Assembly: GCA_035541655.1 (NCBI GenBank)
Contig: DATKMY010000138.1
Location: 1 to 61,830, forward strand
Direction of reading: 5' to 3'
DNA length: 61,830 nt
From: CAIWHR01 sp035541655
GTDB lineage: Bacteria > Pseudomonadota > Gammaproteobacteria > Burkholderiales > Casimicrobiaceae
Below the pieces are notes generated by a model that saw nothing but the letters and a program-made list of their open reading frames with translations, was not told where the DNA came from and did no database searches. Numbering within the stretch: the stretch's first letter is position 1; each line of letters opens with the position of its first letter. The position numbers and the translations under genes are program-made. Positions 52,618 through 61,828 of the stretch are shown here, one piece after another.

Positions 52618-54108
52618 TCAGCCCGCCAGCCAGGCTGCGAGGTCCGCCTTGAACTTCCGGAGATCCGTCTCGCGCGTGTACATCATGTGCCCCGCCTCGA
52701 AGTAGTGATGCTGGACGCGCGCCAGCACTTCGGGCGGCGCGTCGAGCTGCGCGAGCGACCAGTCGGTCGCCGAATACGGCGTCCCGAGATCGTAACGACC
52801 GCTCGCGACCAGCACGCGCAGGTGCGGATTGCGGCGCAGCGCACGAGAGAGGTCCGGGCTCGTGCACGCGAAGCCGTTGCCTTTCGCTTCGCCGCGGTTC
52901 CAGTTCCACTCCTTGTGAGCCTCCATGTTTAGAACCTCGTAGCGCGCCGTCGTGTCGATCCCGAGCGTCTCGCTCATGTACGCATGCGCGGCCATCGTGT
53001 ACGGCGCGGACAGCGCCTCGATCCCCGGATCGAACTCCCAATCGCGCGTGCGCGAAGCTGCCATCGGTCCCGTGACGCGGGCTTCGAGCCGGCCGACGAT
53101 CCGGCCTTCGCTCCGCAGCAGCTCGAAGAAGAACGTTTCGTCGCTCACGCGCAGGTTCTTCTCTTCGACGAGCGCGACCGAAAGTCCGGTCAGCTCGGCG
53201 ATGCGTTTCGCGACGCGGCGGCGCTTCGCGTCCGACAGCCGCCACCCCTCGTGCAGTGCGGCGAGGTACCCCTCGACGACGAAGGCTTCCGCGGCGCTCC
53301 GGGCGGCTTCCGGCGACTTGGCCTGCGCTCCGGCCAGTTTCCCGTGATATTGCGCGGCACAGGCGAATCCCGGGAGGAACAGCGCGTACGGGAGATCGTT
53401 GCGCGGCGTGAACACGATGCTCTGCAGGTCCATCGCGCAGGACACGAGGATGAGTCCCGACACAGCCACGCCGAGCTCCTGCAGCCTGTCGGTGAGCGCC
53501 GCGCCCCGCGTCGTGCCGTAGCTCTCGCCGGCGATGTAGATCGGCGAGCTCCAGCGCTTGTGCCGTCCGAGCCACGTGCGCAGGACCTCGGCGAGCGCCG
53601 CGACATCGCCGTCGACCGAGAGCATCTTCTTGCGCGCCTCCTCGCTCGCGGTCAGCGAATATCCGGTATGCGGCGGGTCGACGAACACGAGGTCGAAGTG
53701 CTCGAACCACGACTCTGGATTGTCGCTGACCGTATACGGCGGCTCGGGCATCGTGCCGTCGTCGTTGATGATGACGCGCTTGGGGCCGAGCGCGCCGAGG
53801 TTCAGGAACACCGACGCCGCGCCGGGTCCTCCGTTAAACGCGAAGCACACCGGCCGGCTGCGCGGGTCGGTGCCCTTTGCCTGAAACGCGATCGTGAACA
53901 CCGCCGCGTCCGGGTCACCACGTTTTTCGTCGAGGCCGCCTGCGGCAACGGGAACGAAGGCCGCCGTCGCGGTATAGGTCATCGTGCGCCCGCCGAGCGT
54001 GATGGTGGCCTCGCTCGTGTGCGGACTCTGGGCGAGGAGCTTCTCGACCTTCTCGCGCATGCGCTTCTTGTCGTCGTCGGTCGCGGCAGCGGAGGTTGGT
54101 TGTGTCAT
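52618..54108 (-). CDS. serine carboxypeptidase-like peptidase (S10 family)
   Basis: The 496-residue peptidase has an alpha/beta-hydrolase fold with the oxyanion segment CFAFNGGPGAASVFLNLGALGP, nucleophile Ser in IAGESYGTTRG near residue 195, the acid in ASGRYDLGTPYSAT near 425 and His in EAGHMMYTR near 470. The start is MTQPTSAAATDD at 54108; the frame remains open to 54294 but there is no export signal in either version, so it is probably cytoplasmic. Bacterial members are poorly characterised. Confidence 0.9.
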   Translation of the reverse strand: MTQPTSAAATDDDKKRMREKVEKLLAQSPHTSEATITLGGRTMTYTATAAFVPVAAGGLDEKRGDPDAAVFTIAFQAKGTDPRSRPVCFAFNGGPGAASVFLNLGALGPKRVIINDDGTMPEPPYTVSDNPESWFEHFDLVFVDPPHTGYSLTASEEARKKMLSVDGDVAALAEVLRTWLGRHKRWSSPIYIAGESYGTTRGAALTDRLQELGVAVSGLILVSCAMDLQSIVFTPRNDLPYALFLPGFACAAQYHGKLAGAQAKSPEAARSAAEAFVVEGYLAALHEGWRLSDAKRRRVAKRIAELTGLSVALVEEKNLRVSDETFFFELLRSEGRIVGRLEARVTGPMAASRTRDWEFDPGIEALSAPYTMAAHAYMSETLGIDTTARYEVLNMEAHKEWNWNRGEAKGNGFACTSPDLSRALRRNPHLRVLVASGRYDLGTPYSATDWSLAQLDAPPEVLARVQHHYFEAGHMMYTRETDLRKFKADLAAWLAG

Positions 54109-54349
54109 AGGCGATGGGCGCTTTCGGAAGGTGGCGTTCGGAGAGGGAAAAACGACGGGCCTCTCGCCGCGGGAACCGCACTCGTGGCGGCCGCCCCGCA
54201 GCGAAGGGGCCTCCAGGGTGCGCCATCCTCGTTCAACGGCTCCCGATTTGCAACAAACGGTGCGGCACACCGGGACGGGATGAACCTTCTGCAAGCTGCG
54301 CCGAGGTCCCGTAAAATCGCCGTTTCAGCTTTGCTGTGAAAGGATAGCC

Positions 54350-54748
54350 ATGGCCACCGAACCGGGCCCCCGCGGCGCCAATCCCACGATGGATGCGACG
54401 TCGCTCTATCGCGAGGAGATCATCACCGATCGCGCGGTCGGCACGCTGCGCGTGCTGACGCCCATCAAGGACGACGGAACACCTGACCGTTCCCGGTCGA
54501 CCGTCTACACCGGCGAGGCACAGCTCATGACCAACATGGGACCGCTGCCGATCAGCTTCGAAGTTCCGGCGACCACGCTCGCGGAAGCCGTCGCGAAGTA
54601 TGCGGACGCGGCGAAAGAAGGCGTCGCGCACGCGATGCGCGAGCTGGCAGAGCTTCGCCGGCAGGCTTCGTCGTCGATCGTCATCCCGCAGGGTGGTGCG
54701 CTTCCGCCCGGCGGCATGCCCGGCGGCGGCAAGATTCAGCTCCCTTGA
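54350..54748 (+). CDS. conserved protein, unknown function
   Basis: 132 residues: TMDATSLYREEIITDRAVG, then TLRVLTPIKDDGTPDRSR, IYTG-like STVYTGEAQLMTNMGPLPIS, a helix (LAEAVAKYADAAKEGVAHAM), and a Gly/Pro tail ending GGGKIQLP. It has no export signal. The family is conserved in betaproteobacteria as a small cytoplasmic protein, but I know no function. Shine-Dalgarno AAAGGA upstream. Stop overlaps the following start by TTGA. Confidence 0.75.
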   Translation: MATEPGPRGANPTMDATSLYREEIITDRAVGTLRVLTPIKDDGTPDRSRSTVYTGEAQLMTNMGPLPISFEVPATTLAEAVAKYADAAKEGVAHAMRELAELRRQASSSIVIPQGGALPPGGMPGGGKIQLP

Positions 54749-55050
54749 CGCGCGACACCGTCGAAGTCCGCCACAACGCCGCTGCGAGCCGATTCGAGGC
54801 GACGGTCGAAGGCTGGCTCTGCTTCGCTGCGTACACGCTCGTCGACGGCGTGATGTTCATCCATCACACCGAGGTCCCCACGGCAGTCGGACACCGCGGC
54901 ATCGCCGCGCAGATAGTGCGCGCCACCTTCGACTACGCGGAGTCCGGCGGATTGAAAGTGGAGCCGCGGTGCAGCTACGTACGCAACTACATGCGGCGCC
55001 ATCCTGAAACCTTGCGCCTGCTGCCCGAGGACTCGGCGCTGCGGCATTGA
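54745..55050 (+). CDS. YjdJ-type GNAT-like acetyltransferase
   Basis: The 101-residue protein starts with TTG overlapping the upstream stop (TTGA). It belongs to the small 'GCN5-related, YjdJ/At1g77540' group: ATVEGWLCFAAYTLVDGVMF, IHHTEVP, GHRGIAAQIVRATFDYAE, and CSYVRNYMRRHPE with the conserved Cys before YVR. These are minimal acetyl-CoA-binding domains without a known substrate. Coupled translation with the preceding small protein suggests a shared role. Confidence 0.85.
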   Translation: MTRDTVEVRHNAAASRFEATVEGWLCFAAYTLVDGVMFIHHTEVPTAVGHRGIAAQIVRATFDYAESGGLKVEPRCSYVRNYMRRHPETLRLLPEDSALRH

Positions 55051-55201
55051 AGCGCCCCCCGCCGGGCGGCGGCGCCGGGCCTCGGCCATGCGTCGAATTG
55101 TCGGGCGCGGTGCCTACGTCGATGATCGGTAACGGAGCCGGCGGTTGCGCTACCTGCGCAATCGTGGTCCTCCGATCTTCCAACTCGCAACGGAGGCTGC
55201 C

Positions 55202-55387
55202 ATGCCGCACCTGCTCGACCCGAAGCGCATCGACAACGAGACCAAGTACATCGCCGCGCTGGAAGAGCTCGACGCGCTGATGGCCGACGAGCCCGACGCC
55301 GGTGCCGAGCGGCGCATCGACGAGCTCTTCGACCTGATCGAGGATTACCAGCTCCGCAGGCCTTCGCGCGCAGCGCAGCTCGGCTGA
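55202..55387 (+). CDS. small HigA-N-terminal-like protein
   Basis: 61 residues, starting MPHLLDPKRIDNETKYIAAL with GGAGG just before. The pattern ETKYIAALEELDALMADEPD, then ERRIDELFDLIEDYQLRR resembles the N-terminal helical region of the long-type HigA antitoxin regulators, but no helix-turn-helix domain follows and no toxin gene is adjacent. It may be a stand-alone domain or an orphan relic; the start and frame are convincing. Confidence 0.6.
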   Translation: MPHLLDPKRIDNETKYIAALEELDALMADEPDAGAERRIDELFDLIEDYQLRRPSRAAQLG

Positions 55388-55398
55388 CGGCGCGCGAG

Positions 55399-56355
55399 TC
55401 AGCTCGCGGTCGCGTCGGCGTCGAACACGGCCTCGGCGGCGGCCAGGTCCTCGAGCGCGAAGCCAACCGACTTGAACACCGTGATCTCGTCGTCGCGCGT
55501 GCGACCCGGGTGCTCGCCGCGCGCGAGATCGGCGAGTTCGGCGGCGACCGCCGACGCATCGATTGCGCCGCTCGCGATCGCCGCAACGATGTCGCCGCCT
55601 TCGGCGAGCGCCCCTGCGCGGGTGTCGACGACGATGAGATCGGCGCGCGCGATCGCCGCGTCGTCGGTCTCGCGCATCCTGGGGTTGTACGCACCGACGA
55701 GGTCGAGATGCACTCCGGGCGAGAGCCACGCTCCGCGCACGAGCGGCTCGGTCGAGAGCGTCGCGCACGAGACGATGTCCGCGTCGCGCACCGCGCGTTC
55801 GACGTCACGCACGGCGCTGACCGGCAGGCCCTCGGCCGCCATCGCCTCGGCCACCGCGGCAGCGTGCTTCGCGGTGCGGCTCCACAGGCTCACGCGCTCG
55901 ATCGGACGCGCGTGCAGGTGCGCTTCGACGAGGCTCGTCGCGATCCGCCCCGATCCGATCACCACCAGGTGGCGCGAGTCGGCTCGCGCGAGTCGGCGTG
56001 CCACGTACGCCGACGCGCCTGCCGTGCGGCGTGCGGTGAGCTCCTCGCCGTCGAACATCGCGATCGGCTTGCCGTTGCGCGCATCGAACAGCAGGTAGAC
56101 CGCGCCGACTGCGCGCTCGTTGCGCGCCGTGTTGCCCGGGAAAGCGGTGACCAGCTTGACGCCGAGACGCCGGCCGACTCGCCAGGCGGGCATCAGCAGC
56201 AGCGTGCCTGTCGGTTCGCCGGGAACCGGGATCTGGTGGTTTGCACGCAGTGGCGCGGCAACCTCGTCGCGCAGCATCGCGTCGAGAGCCGAGAGCATCC
56301 GCGCCCACGGCAACCGCGACCGGATCGCGGTAGCGTCGAAATAGGGAAGATTCAC
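55399..56355 (-). CDS. ornithine cyclodeaminase/mu-crystallin family protein
   Basis: The 318-residue NAD(P)-dependent family includes ornithine cyclodeaminase (ornithine to proline), delta1-pyrroline-2-carboxylate reductase and others. Features: GVKLVTAFPGNTARNERAV, MFDGEELTARRTAGASAYVA, the Rossmann motif VVIGSGRIATSLVEAHL near residue 130, and DLVGAYNPRMRETDD. Starts GTG at 56355, overlapping the putA stop (GTGA), so it is translated with PutA. In this context a proline-forming or imine-reductase role fits best. Confidence 0.88.
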   Translation of the reverse strand: MNLPYFDATAIRSRLPWARMLSALDAMLRDEVAAPLRANHQIPVPGEPTGTLLLMPAWRVGRRLGVKLVTAFPGNTARNERAVGAVYLLFDARNGKPIAMFDGEELTARRTAGASAYVARRLARADSRHLVVIGSGRIATSLVEAHLHARPIERVSLWSRTAKHAAAVAEAMAAEGLPVSAVRDVERAVRDADIVSCATLSTEPLVRGAWLSPGVHLDLVGAYNPRMRETDDAAIARADLIVVDTRAGALAEGGDIVAAIASGAIDASAVAAELADLARGEHPGRTRDDEITVFKSVGFALEDLAAAEAVFDADATAS

Positions 56356-59300
56356 TGCGCGGCGTCTTCGGCGAGCGAGAGCAGCGCAGCATTTCCTCCG
56401 GCTGCCGCCGTGTTGACGGTCACCGTGCGCTCGACGACGAGCCTTGCCCAGTCGTAGCGGCCCGAGCGGTCGGGGACGATCACCGGGACGATCGGCCCTT
56501 CCGCGGTTGCGAATTTCGCGCGAACGCGTCGTGCTTCTTCGGCGTCGCCGGCGAGGAGCACCGCGTCGACCGCCGCGGGCTCGATCCGGTCGACGAGCAC
56601 AATCCGCCGGTCACCGAGAACCTCGCGCACGCGCAGCGAAACGAGGTCGCGGCGCAGCAGCACCGTGTTGCCGAGCGCGAGCGCAGCGCGCGCCTGCGCA
56701 GTAAGCGCGCGCTCGTCGGGGGCGAAGCAGCCGACGACACCGCGGGGATGAAACTCGAGCGTGTTCGACTCGCCCGTGGGTCCGGGCAGGACGACCGGCG
56801 TCGTGGGCACCGCGACCGGCGCGGCGCGCGTCAGGCGTCGTACGTAGAGCGGACCTCCGGCCTTCGGACCGGTGCCCGAGAGCCGATGTCCGCCGAAGGG
56901 CTGCACGCCGACGACTGCGCCGACGATGTTGCGATTCACGTAGACGTTGCCGGCGTGGACGCGCGCGAGGATCGCGGCGACGGTCTCGTCGATGCGCGTG
57001 TGGATTCCGTGCGTCAGGCCGTAGCCGCTGGCATTGATCGCGTCGACAAGCTCGGGGAGCTGATCGCGCTTCCAGCGCACGACGTGCAGGATCGGCCCGA
57101 AGGTTTCGCGAGTGAGCGCCGTCAGCCCCTCGATGCCACCTAGATCGATGATCGTCGGCGCAACGAAGGTTCCCTTTCCGGTCTCGCGCGCCAGCGGCAG
57201 CTCCGTGACCTTGTTGCCGGCCGCGCGCATCCTGGCAACGTGCGCGGAGAGCGCCGCCTGCGCGTCGGCGTCGATGACCGGACCGACGTCGGTCGCAAGC
57301 CGCCGCGGGTCGCCGACCGAGAGCTCGCGCATCGCGCCTTCGAGCATCTTCAGCATCCCCGGCGCGACGTCCTCCTGCACGCAAAGGATGCGCAGCGCCG
57401 AGCAGCGCTGGCCGGCGCTGTCGAATGCGGAGGCGAGCGCGTCACCGACAACCTGCTCGGGGAGTGCCGAGCTGTCGACGATCATCGCGTTCATTCCGCC
57501 GGTCTCGGCGATCAGCAGGGGATCGTCGTCGCGCTTCGCGAGCTGCCGATTGATGAGGCGGGCGACCTCCGTCGAGCCGGTGAATATCACGCCGGCGATC
57601 CGCGAATTCGCGGCAAGCGCTGCACCCACGGTCTCGCCGCGCCCGGGCAGGAACTGCAGCGCCGCGACCGGAACCCCCGCACGATGTAGAAGCCGCACGG
57701 CCTCGTAGGCGATCAGCGGCGTCTGCTCGGCCGGCTTCGCGAGAACCGGATTGCCCGCGGCGAGCGCGGCGCTCACCTGGCCGATGAAGATCGCCAGCGG
57801 AAAGTTCCACGGCGAGATCGCGACGATCGGACCGAGCGGCGCCGCGGTCGACACGCTGAGATCCGTGCGAGCCTGCCCGGCGTAGTAGCGAAGGAAGTCG
57901 GCGGCTTCGCGCACTTCCGAGATCGCATTGGCGAGCGTCTTTCCCGCCTCGCGCACGGCGAGCGCCAGGAACATCGGCCGCTCGTCCTCCAGCAGCTCGG
58001 CGGCGCGCTCCAGGCAGGCAGCGCGATCCGCAGCGGGAAGCGCCGACCACGCGGCCCCCTGGTCGACGGCAATGTCGACGGCGGAATCCACCTCCTCCAC
58101 GCTGGCCTCGATCTGCGTGCCTACGGTGTCGTCGCGGTCCGCGGGATTGGATACCGCCTTGCGCTCGCGCGCTGCCAGTTCGATTGGCGTGCCGAGAATC
58201 GGAACGGCCGCACACGGCGCCGAAACCCCCGCCAACGCCGCGCCCAGCGACGCAAGCTCCGTGTCGTCGGCGAGATCGGCGCCACGGGAATTGCGGCGAC
58301 CGGGCAACAACGCAACCGGCAACGGGATGCCTGGATGCGGTGTGCCGGCGGTCCTCTCCGCCTGCGCGACGGGATCCTCGACGAGCGAAGCGATGCTCAC
58401 CGACGGGTCGACGATGCGGTTGACGAACGAGCTGTTCGCGCCGTTTTCGAGCAGGCGCCGGACGAGATACGCGAGCAGCGTCTCGTGCGAGCCGACCGGC
58501 GCATAGATCCGGCACGCGCGATCGAGCTTGTCCTTGCCGACGATGTTGTCGTAGATGCTCTCGCCCATTCCATGCAGGCATTGGAACTCGAATGACGCGT
58601 TGCCGGCGAGCGTATGGATCGCGGCGATCGTGAACGCGTTGTGGCTCGCGAACTGCGGATAGATCGCGTCCGGCGCGGCGAGCATCGCCCGCGCGCACGC
58701 GAGATACGAGACATCGGTATGGACCTTGCGCGTGAACACGGGGTAGGCGGGCATTCCCTCCACCTGGGCGCGCTTGATCTCGCTGTCCCAGTACGCCCCC
58801 TTGACGAGGCGCACCATTAGCCTTCGGCGGTACCGGCGCGCGAGCGCGACGAGCCAGTCGACGACTTCGCGCGCGCGCTTCTGATAGGTCTGCACGACGA
58901 AGCCGACTCCGTCCCAGCCGGCCAGCGCCGGATCGGCGACGAGCGCCGCGACGATGTCGAGCGATATGTCGAGCCGATCGGCTTCCTCGGAATCGATGTT
59001 GAAGCCGATGGCGTAGTCGCGCGCGTATTTCGCGAGCTGCGCAACGCGCGGCGTGAGCTCGCCGACGACGCGCTCTCGTTGCGCGCGCGAGAAACGCGGG
59101 TGAAGCGCGGAGAGCTTGACCGAGATGCCGGGCCCGGCGATGATCCCACGCCCTTTCGCGGCGCGCCCGATCGCATGGATGGCGCCTTCGTAGGCGCCCA
59201 GGTAGCGCTTGGCGTCCTCCCCCGTCATCGCGGCTTCGCCCAGCATGTCGAAGGAGAACGTGTACCCACGCGCCTCGCGCTCGCGCGCGTTCTCGAGCGC

Positions 59301-59879
59301 CTCGTCGATCGTGCGTCCGGTGACGAACTGCCGGCCCAGGAGTCGCATCGCGAGATCCACGCCCTTGCGGATCAGCGGCTCGCCGCCTTTGCGGAGCAGC
59401 GAAGAGAGCGCCTGCTCGAGGGTTCCCTCGCTGCGCGTCTCCACGATCCGGCCCGTGACGAGCAAGCCCCAAGCCGCGGCGTTGACGAACAGCGACGGCG
59501 ACGCGCCGACGTGCGTCGACCAGTCGCCTTTGCTGATCTTGTCGCGGATCAGCCGATCGCGCGTGGCGGAGTCCGGCACGCGCAGCAGCGCTTCGGCGAG
59601 GCACATCAGCGCGACGCCCTCGCGGCTGTCGAGCGAGAACTCGAGCATCAGCGCATCGACGCCGCCCGCCTTCGCCCGCTCTGCCCGCACGGCTTCGGCA
59701 AGTCTGGCGCCGAGCGCTTGCGTGGGTGCGAGCTCCTCGCCGCTCAAGCGCGCCTCGGCGATGCGCTCGCGGACGATCTGCGCTTCGTCGGCGCGATACG
59801 CAGCCGCGATGCGGCTGCGCAGTCGCGTCAATTCATCGGCGGCGGGCGTCGGAAGGGCAAAGTCGAAGGCGGCGGACAT
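56352..59879 (-). CDS. putA: bifunctional proline dehydrogenase/L-glutamate gamma-semialdehyde dehydrogenase
   Basis: The 1175-residue protein oxidises proline to glutamate in two steps. The N-terminal helical part (to about residue 90) has no ribbon-helix-helix DNA-binding domain, so it should not be the autorepressing trifunctional type. The FAD proline dehydrogenase barrel (about 100-470) contains RLVKGAYWDSEIKRAQ and FQCLHGMGESIYDN. The aldehyde dehydrogenase domain (about 530-990) contains SPWNFPLAIF, ETGGMNAMIVDSS and the catalytic Cys in SAGQRCSALR near 826. A further C-terminal domain (about 1020-1175) is present, as in longer PutA classes. ATG at 59879. Confidence 0.95.
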   Translation of the reverse strand: MSAAFDFALPTPAADELTRLRSRIAAAYRADEAQIVRERIAEARLSGEELAPTQALGARLAEAVRAERAKAGGVDALMLEFSLDSREGVALMCLAEALLRVPDSATRDRLIRDKISKGDWSTHVGASPSLFVNAAAWGLLVTGRIVETRSEGTLEQALSSLLRKGGEPLIRKGVDLAMRLLGRQFVTGRTIDEALENAREREARGYTFSFDMLGEAAMTGEDAKRYLGAYEGAIHAIGRAAKGRGIIAGPGISVKLSALHPRFSRAQRERVVGELTPRVAQLAKYARDYAIGFNIDSEEADRLDISLDIVAALVADPALAGWDGVGFVVQTYQKRAREVVDWLVALARRYRRRLMVRLVKGAYWDSEIKRAQVEGMPAYPVFTRKVHTDVSYLACARAMLAAPDAIYPQFASHNAFTIAAIHTLAGNASFEFQCLHGMGESIYDNIVGKDKLDRACRIYAPVGSHETLLAYLVRRLLENGANSSFVNRIVDPSVSIASLVEDPVAQAERTAGTPHPGIPLPVALLPGRRNSRGADLADDTELASLGAALAGVSAPCAAVPILGTPIELAARERKAVSNPADRDDTVGTQIEASVEEVDSAVDIAVDQGAAWSALPAADRAACLERAAELLEDERPMFLALAVREAGKTLANAISEVREAADFLRYYAGQARTDLSVSTAAPLGPIVAISPWNFPLAIFIGQVSAALAAGNPVLAKPAEQTPLIAYEAVRLLHRAGVPVAALQFLPGRGETVGAALAANSRIAGVIFTGSTEVARLINRQLAKRDDDPLLIAETGGMNAMIVDSSALPEQVVGDALASAFDSAGQRCSALRILCVQEDVAPGMLKMLEGAMRELSVGDPRRLATDVGPVIDADAQAALSAHVARMRAAGNKVTELPLARETGKGTFVAPTIIDLGGIEGLTALTRETFGPILHVVRWKRDQLPELVDAINASGYGLTHGIHTRIDETVAAILARVHAGNVYVNRNIVGAVVGVQPFGGHRLSGTGPKAGGPLYVRRLTRAAPVAVPTTPVVLPGPTGESNTLEFHPRGVVGCFAPDERALTAQARAALALGNTVLLRRDLVSLRVREVLGDRRIVLVDRIEPAAVDAVLLAGDAEEARRVRAKFATAEGPIVPVIVPDRSGRYDWARLVVERTVTVNTAAAGGNAALLSLAEDAAQ

Positions 59880-59925
59880 GAAGCAGCGCCCGGCGTTTCG
59901 TCACATCGGCCCGGGGCCGGTCCGG

Positions 59926-60618
59926 CTAGTGCAAACGCTGGCGCGACTTGCGTGCGGCGTCGGAGAGCTTTTCGCGGCGCACCCCGGGACCGCGCGTCTG
60001 CTTCGCGTTGCGCCGCTCCTGCCAGAAGCGATAGATGAGCACCGCAGCCACGGGGAGCTCGTCGATCAGCTCGGCGCGTTTCTCCTCCGTGTCGATCCAT
60101 TCGGTGAACTCGTCGTCGCGATCGCCGTAGGCGAGCGCCTCGATCGGAAACACCCAGTCGCGCGCGTCCTGCGCGTCGAAGAGCGGCTGCCACTCGTCGT
60201 CGCGGAGCTTCACGCCGGCCATGTAGCCCTCGCACCATGCGGTGCCCTCAGGCGGCATGCGATCGTTGCCGCGCGCCTTGCCCTCGGGCAGATACAGGAG
60301 CGGCTTGAAGCGCGTCGGCGACTCGGCGAGCGTGCGCTGGATGCCTGCCATGTGCCGCAGGACGAGCGCCATGATCTGCTGCGCCTCCTCCTTGTTGGCG
60401 AATGCCGCAGCCGCGCTGTGGTTGCCTTCGCTCCATACCTGCGGCAGCCATTCCGACGGCTGGATCATCTCCGGTCCGGAGACCACGGCAGCAAGATAGC
60501 CGTCCAGCATTTCGAGGTCCATGCAGTCCTGGGGGACTGCGTCGGACGCGAGGAACGCCTCGAGCTGATCGAGCTCGGCTTCGGTCAGGGGTTCGTCGAG
60601 GGCGCGGGTATCGGCCAT
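59926..60618 (-). CDS. UPF0149/YecA-family protein
   Basis: 230 residues. The family pattern LDQLEAFLASDAVPQDCMDL, then EMLDGYLAAVVSGPEMIQPS opens the protein, followed by WCEGYMAGVKLRDDEW near residue 125. The basic C-terminal end (RKSRQRLH) differs from YecA proteins that carry a SEC-C zinc-binding motif; none is seen here. Function unknown. Spaced 46 bases upstream of putA on the same strand. Confidence 0.9.
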   Translation of the reverse strand: MADTRALDEPLTEAELDQLEAFLASDAVPQDCMDLEMLDGYLAAVVSGPEMIQPSEWLPQVWSEGNHSAAAAFANKEEAQQIMALVLRHMAGIQRTLAESPTRFKPLLYLPEGKARGNDRMPPEGTAWCEGYMAGVKLRDDEWQPLFDAQDARDWVFPIEALAYGDRDDEFTEWIDTEEKRAELIDELPVAAVLIYRFWQERRNAKQTRGPGVRREKLSDAARKSRQRLH

Positions 60619-60772
60619 GGCGTCGCTTTCGTCGGGATTGTGTCCAGGAACCCTCTATGATCCGCCGACGGCACCGGCAGTGCAACCTTCGAGCGATTTC
60701 TTTCTACCGCGAAAATCGTGCGGGATTGCGGCGCCTGATGCGCTGCCGTTCCAATCCTCGGGGCCGCCGAAG

Positions 60773-61828
60773 TCAGCGCAGCGCGTGGGCGACGTTGAGC
60801 GCCGCCGCGAAGACGAGTACCGCGCCGGCCTGATGCGCCGCTGCGAGCGGAATGGGGACCACGAGGAGCAGCGTCGCGATTCCCAGCGCGATCTGCACGG
60901 CGACGAGCGCGAGCAGCAGATGGCCGCCGACGCGCGCGCGTCGTGGAAGCCCCTCCGTCGCGCCGACTCTCAACCAGAGCAATGGCGCGGTGAACGCGAT
61001 CAACCATGCGATCAACCGGTGATCAAACTGGACGGTCGCCATGTTCCAGAAGAAGTTTCTCCATGGCGGCTCGATCATGAAGATCTCTGGCGGCACGACG
61101 CTGCCGTTCATCAGGGGAAACGTGTTGTAGGCGAAGCCCGCACGAATCCCGGCGACGAACCCGCCGGTGACGATCATGAGGCAGACCAGTGCGATGAACG
61201 CGATGGCCCACGCTCGCGCGACACGCTGCGACGGAGTCGAGGGCCGCGCGCGATCGGGATTGATCAGCGAGAGCGCCGTCCAGAACATCGCGGCGAAGAT
61301 CGCCAGCGCGAGCGCCAGATGCGCGGTCAGACGAAACTGCGACACGCGCGTGTCGTCGACGAGACCGCTTTTCACCATGTACCACCCCATCGCGCCCTGC
61401 AGCCCGCCAAGCACGAAGATGCCGAAGAGCTTCCACGCATAGCCGGGGGGAATCTGGCGGCGCGCGATGAACCAGAGCAGCGGCACGAAAAACGCGACGC
61501 CGATCAACCGTCCGAGCAGCCGGTGAATGTATTCCCACCAGAAGATGCCCTTGAACTCGGCAACCGTCATCGAGTGGTTGACGAGCTTGAATTGCGGAAT
61601 CTGTTGGTACTTCTCGAATGCCGTCTGCCATTCAGCGCCGGTCAGCGGCGGTACCGCACCGAAGATCGGCTGCCACTCGACAATCGACAGGCCCGATCCG
61701 GTGAGGCGAGTGACGCCACCGACGACCACCATCGCGAAGACGAGCGCGCAACAGACGAAAAGCCAGGTCGCAACGGCGCGCGGCGCGGGACGGGTGCGCG
61801 TCGCGGTGAGGACGGCTTCAAGGGGCAT
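60773..61828 (-). CDS. ctaA: heme A synthase (COX15/CtaA family)
   Basis: The 351-residue, eight-helix inner-membrane enzyme oxidises heme O to heme A for cytochrome c oxidase. Heme-ligand His candidates are in WWEYIHRLLGRLIG, RLTAHLALAL, VQFDHRLIAWL and AAHQAGAVLV, repeated between the two half-domains. The start is ATG at 61828, almost at the window edge; the rest of the operon (usually ctaB and SCO1 in betaproteobacteria) lies beyond or elsewhere. Confidence 0.93.
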   Translation of the reverse strand: MPLEAVLTATRTRPAPRAVATWLFVCCALVFAMVVVGGVTRLTGSGLSIVEWQPIFGAVPPLTGAEWQTAFEKYQQIPQFKLVNHSMTVAEFKGIFWWEYIHRLLGRLIGVAFFVPLLWFIARRQIPPGYAWKLFGIFVLGGLQGAMGWYMVKSGLVDDTRVSQFRLTAHLALALAIFAAMFWTALSLINPDRARPSTPSQRVARAWAIAFIALVCLMIVTGGFVAGIRAGFAYNTFPLMNGSVVPPEIFMIEPPWRNFFWNMATVQFDHRLIAWLIAFTAPLLWLRVGATEGLPRRARVGGHLLLALVAVQIALGIATLLLVVPIPLAAAHQAGAVLVFAAALNVAHALR

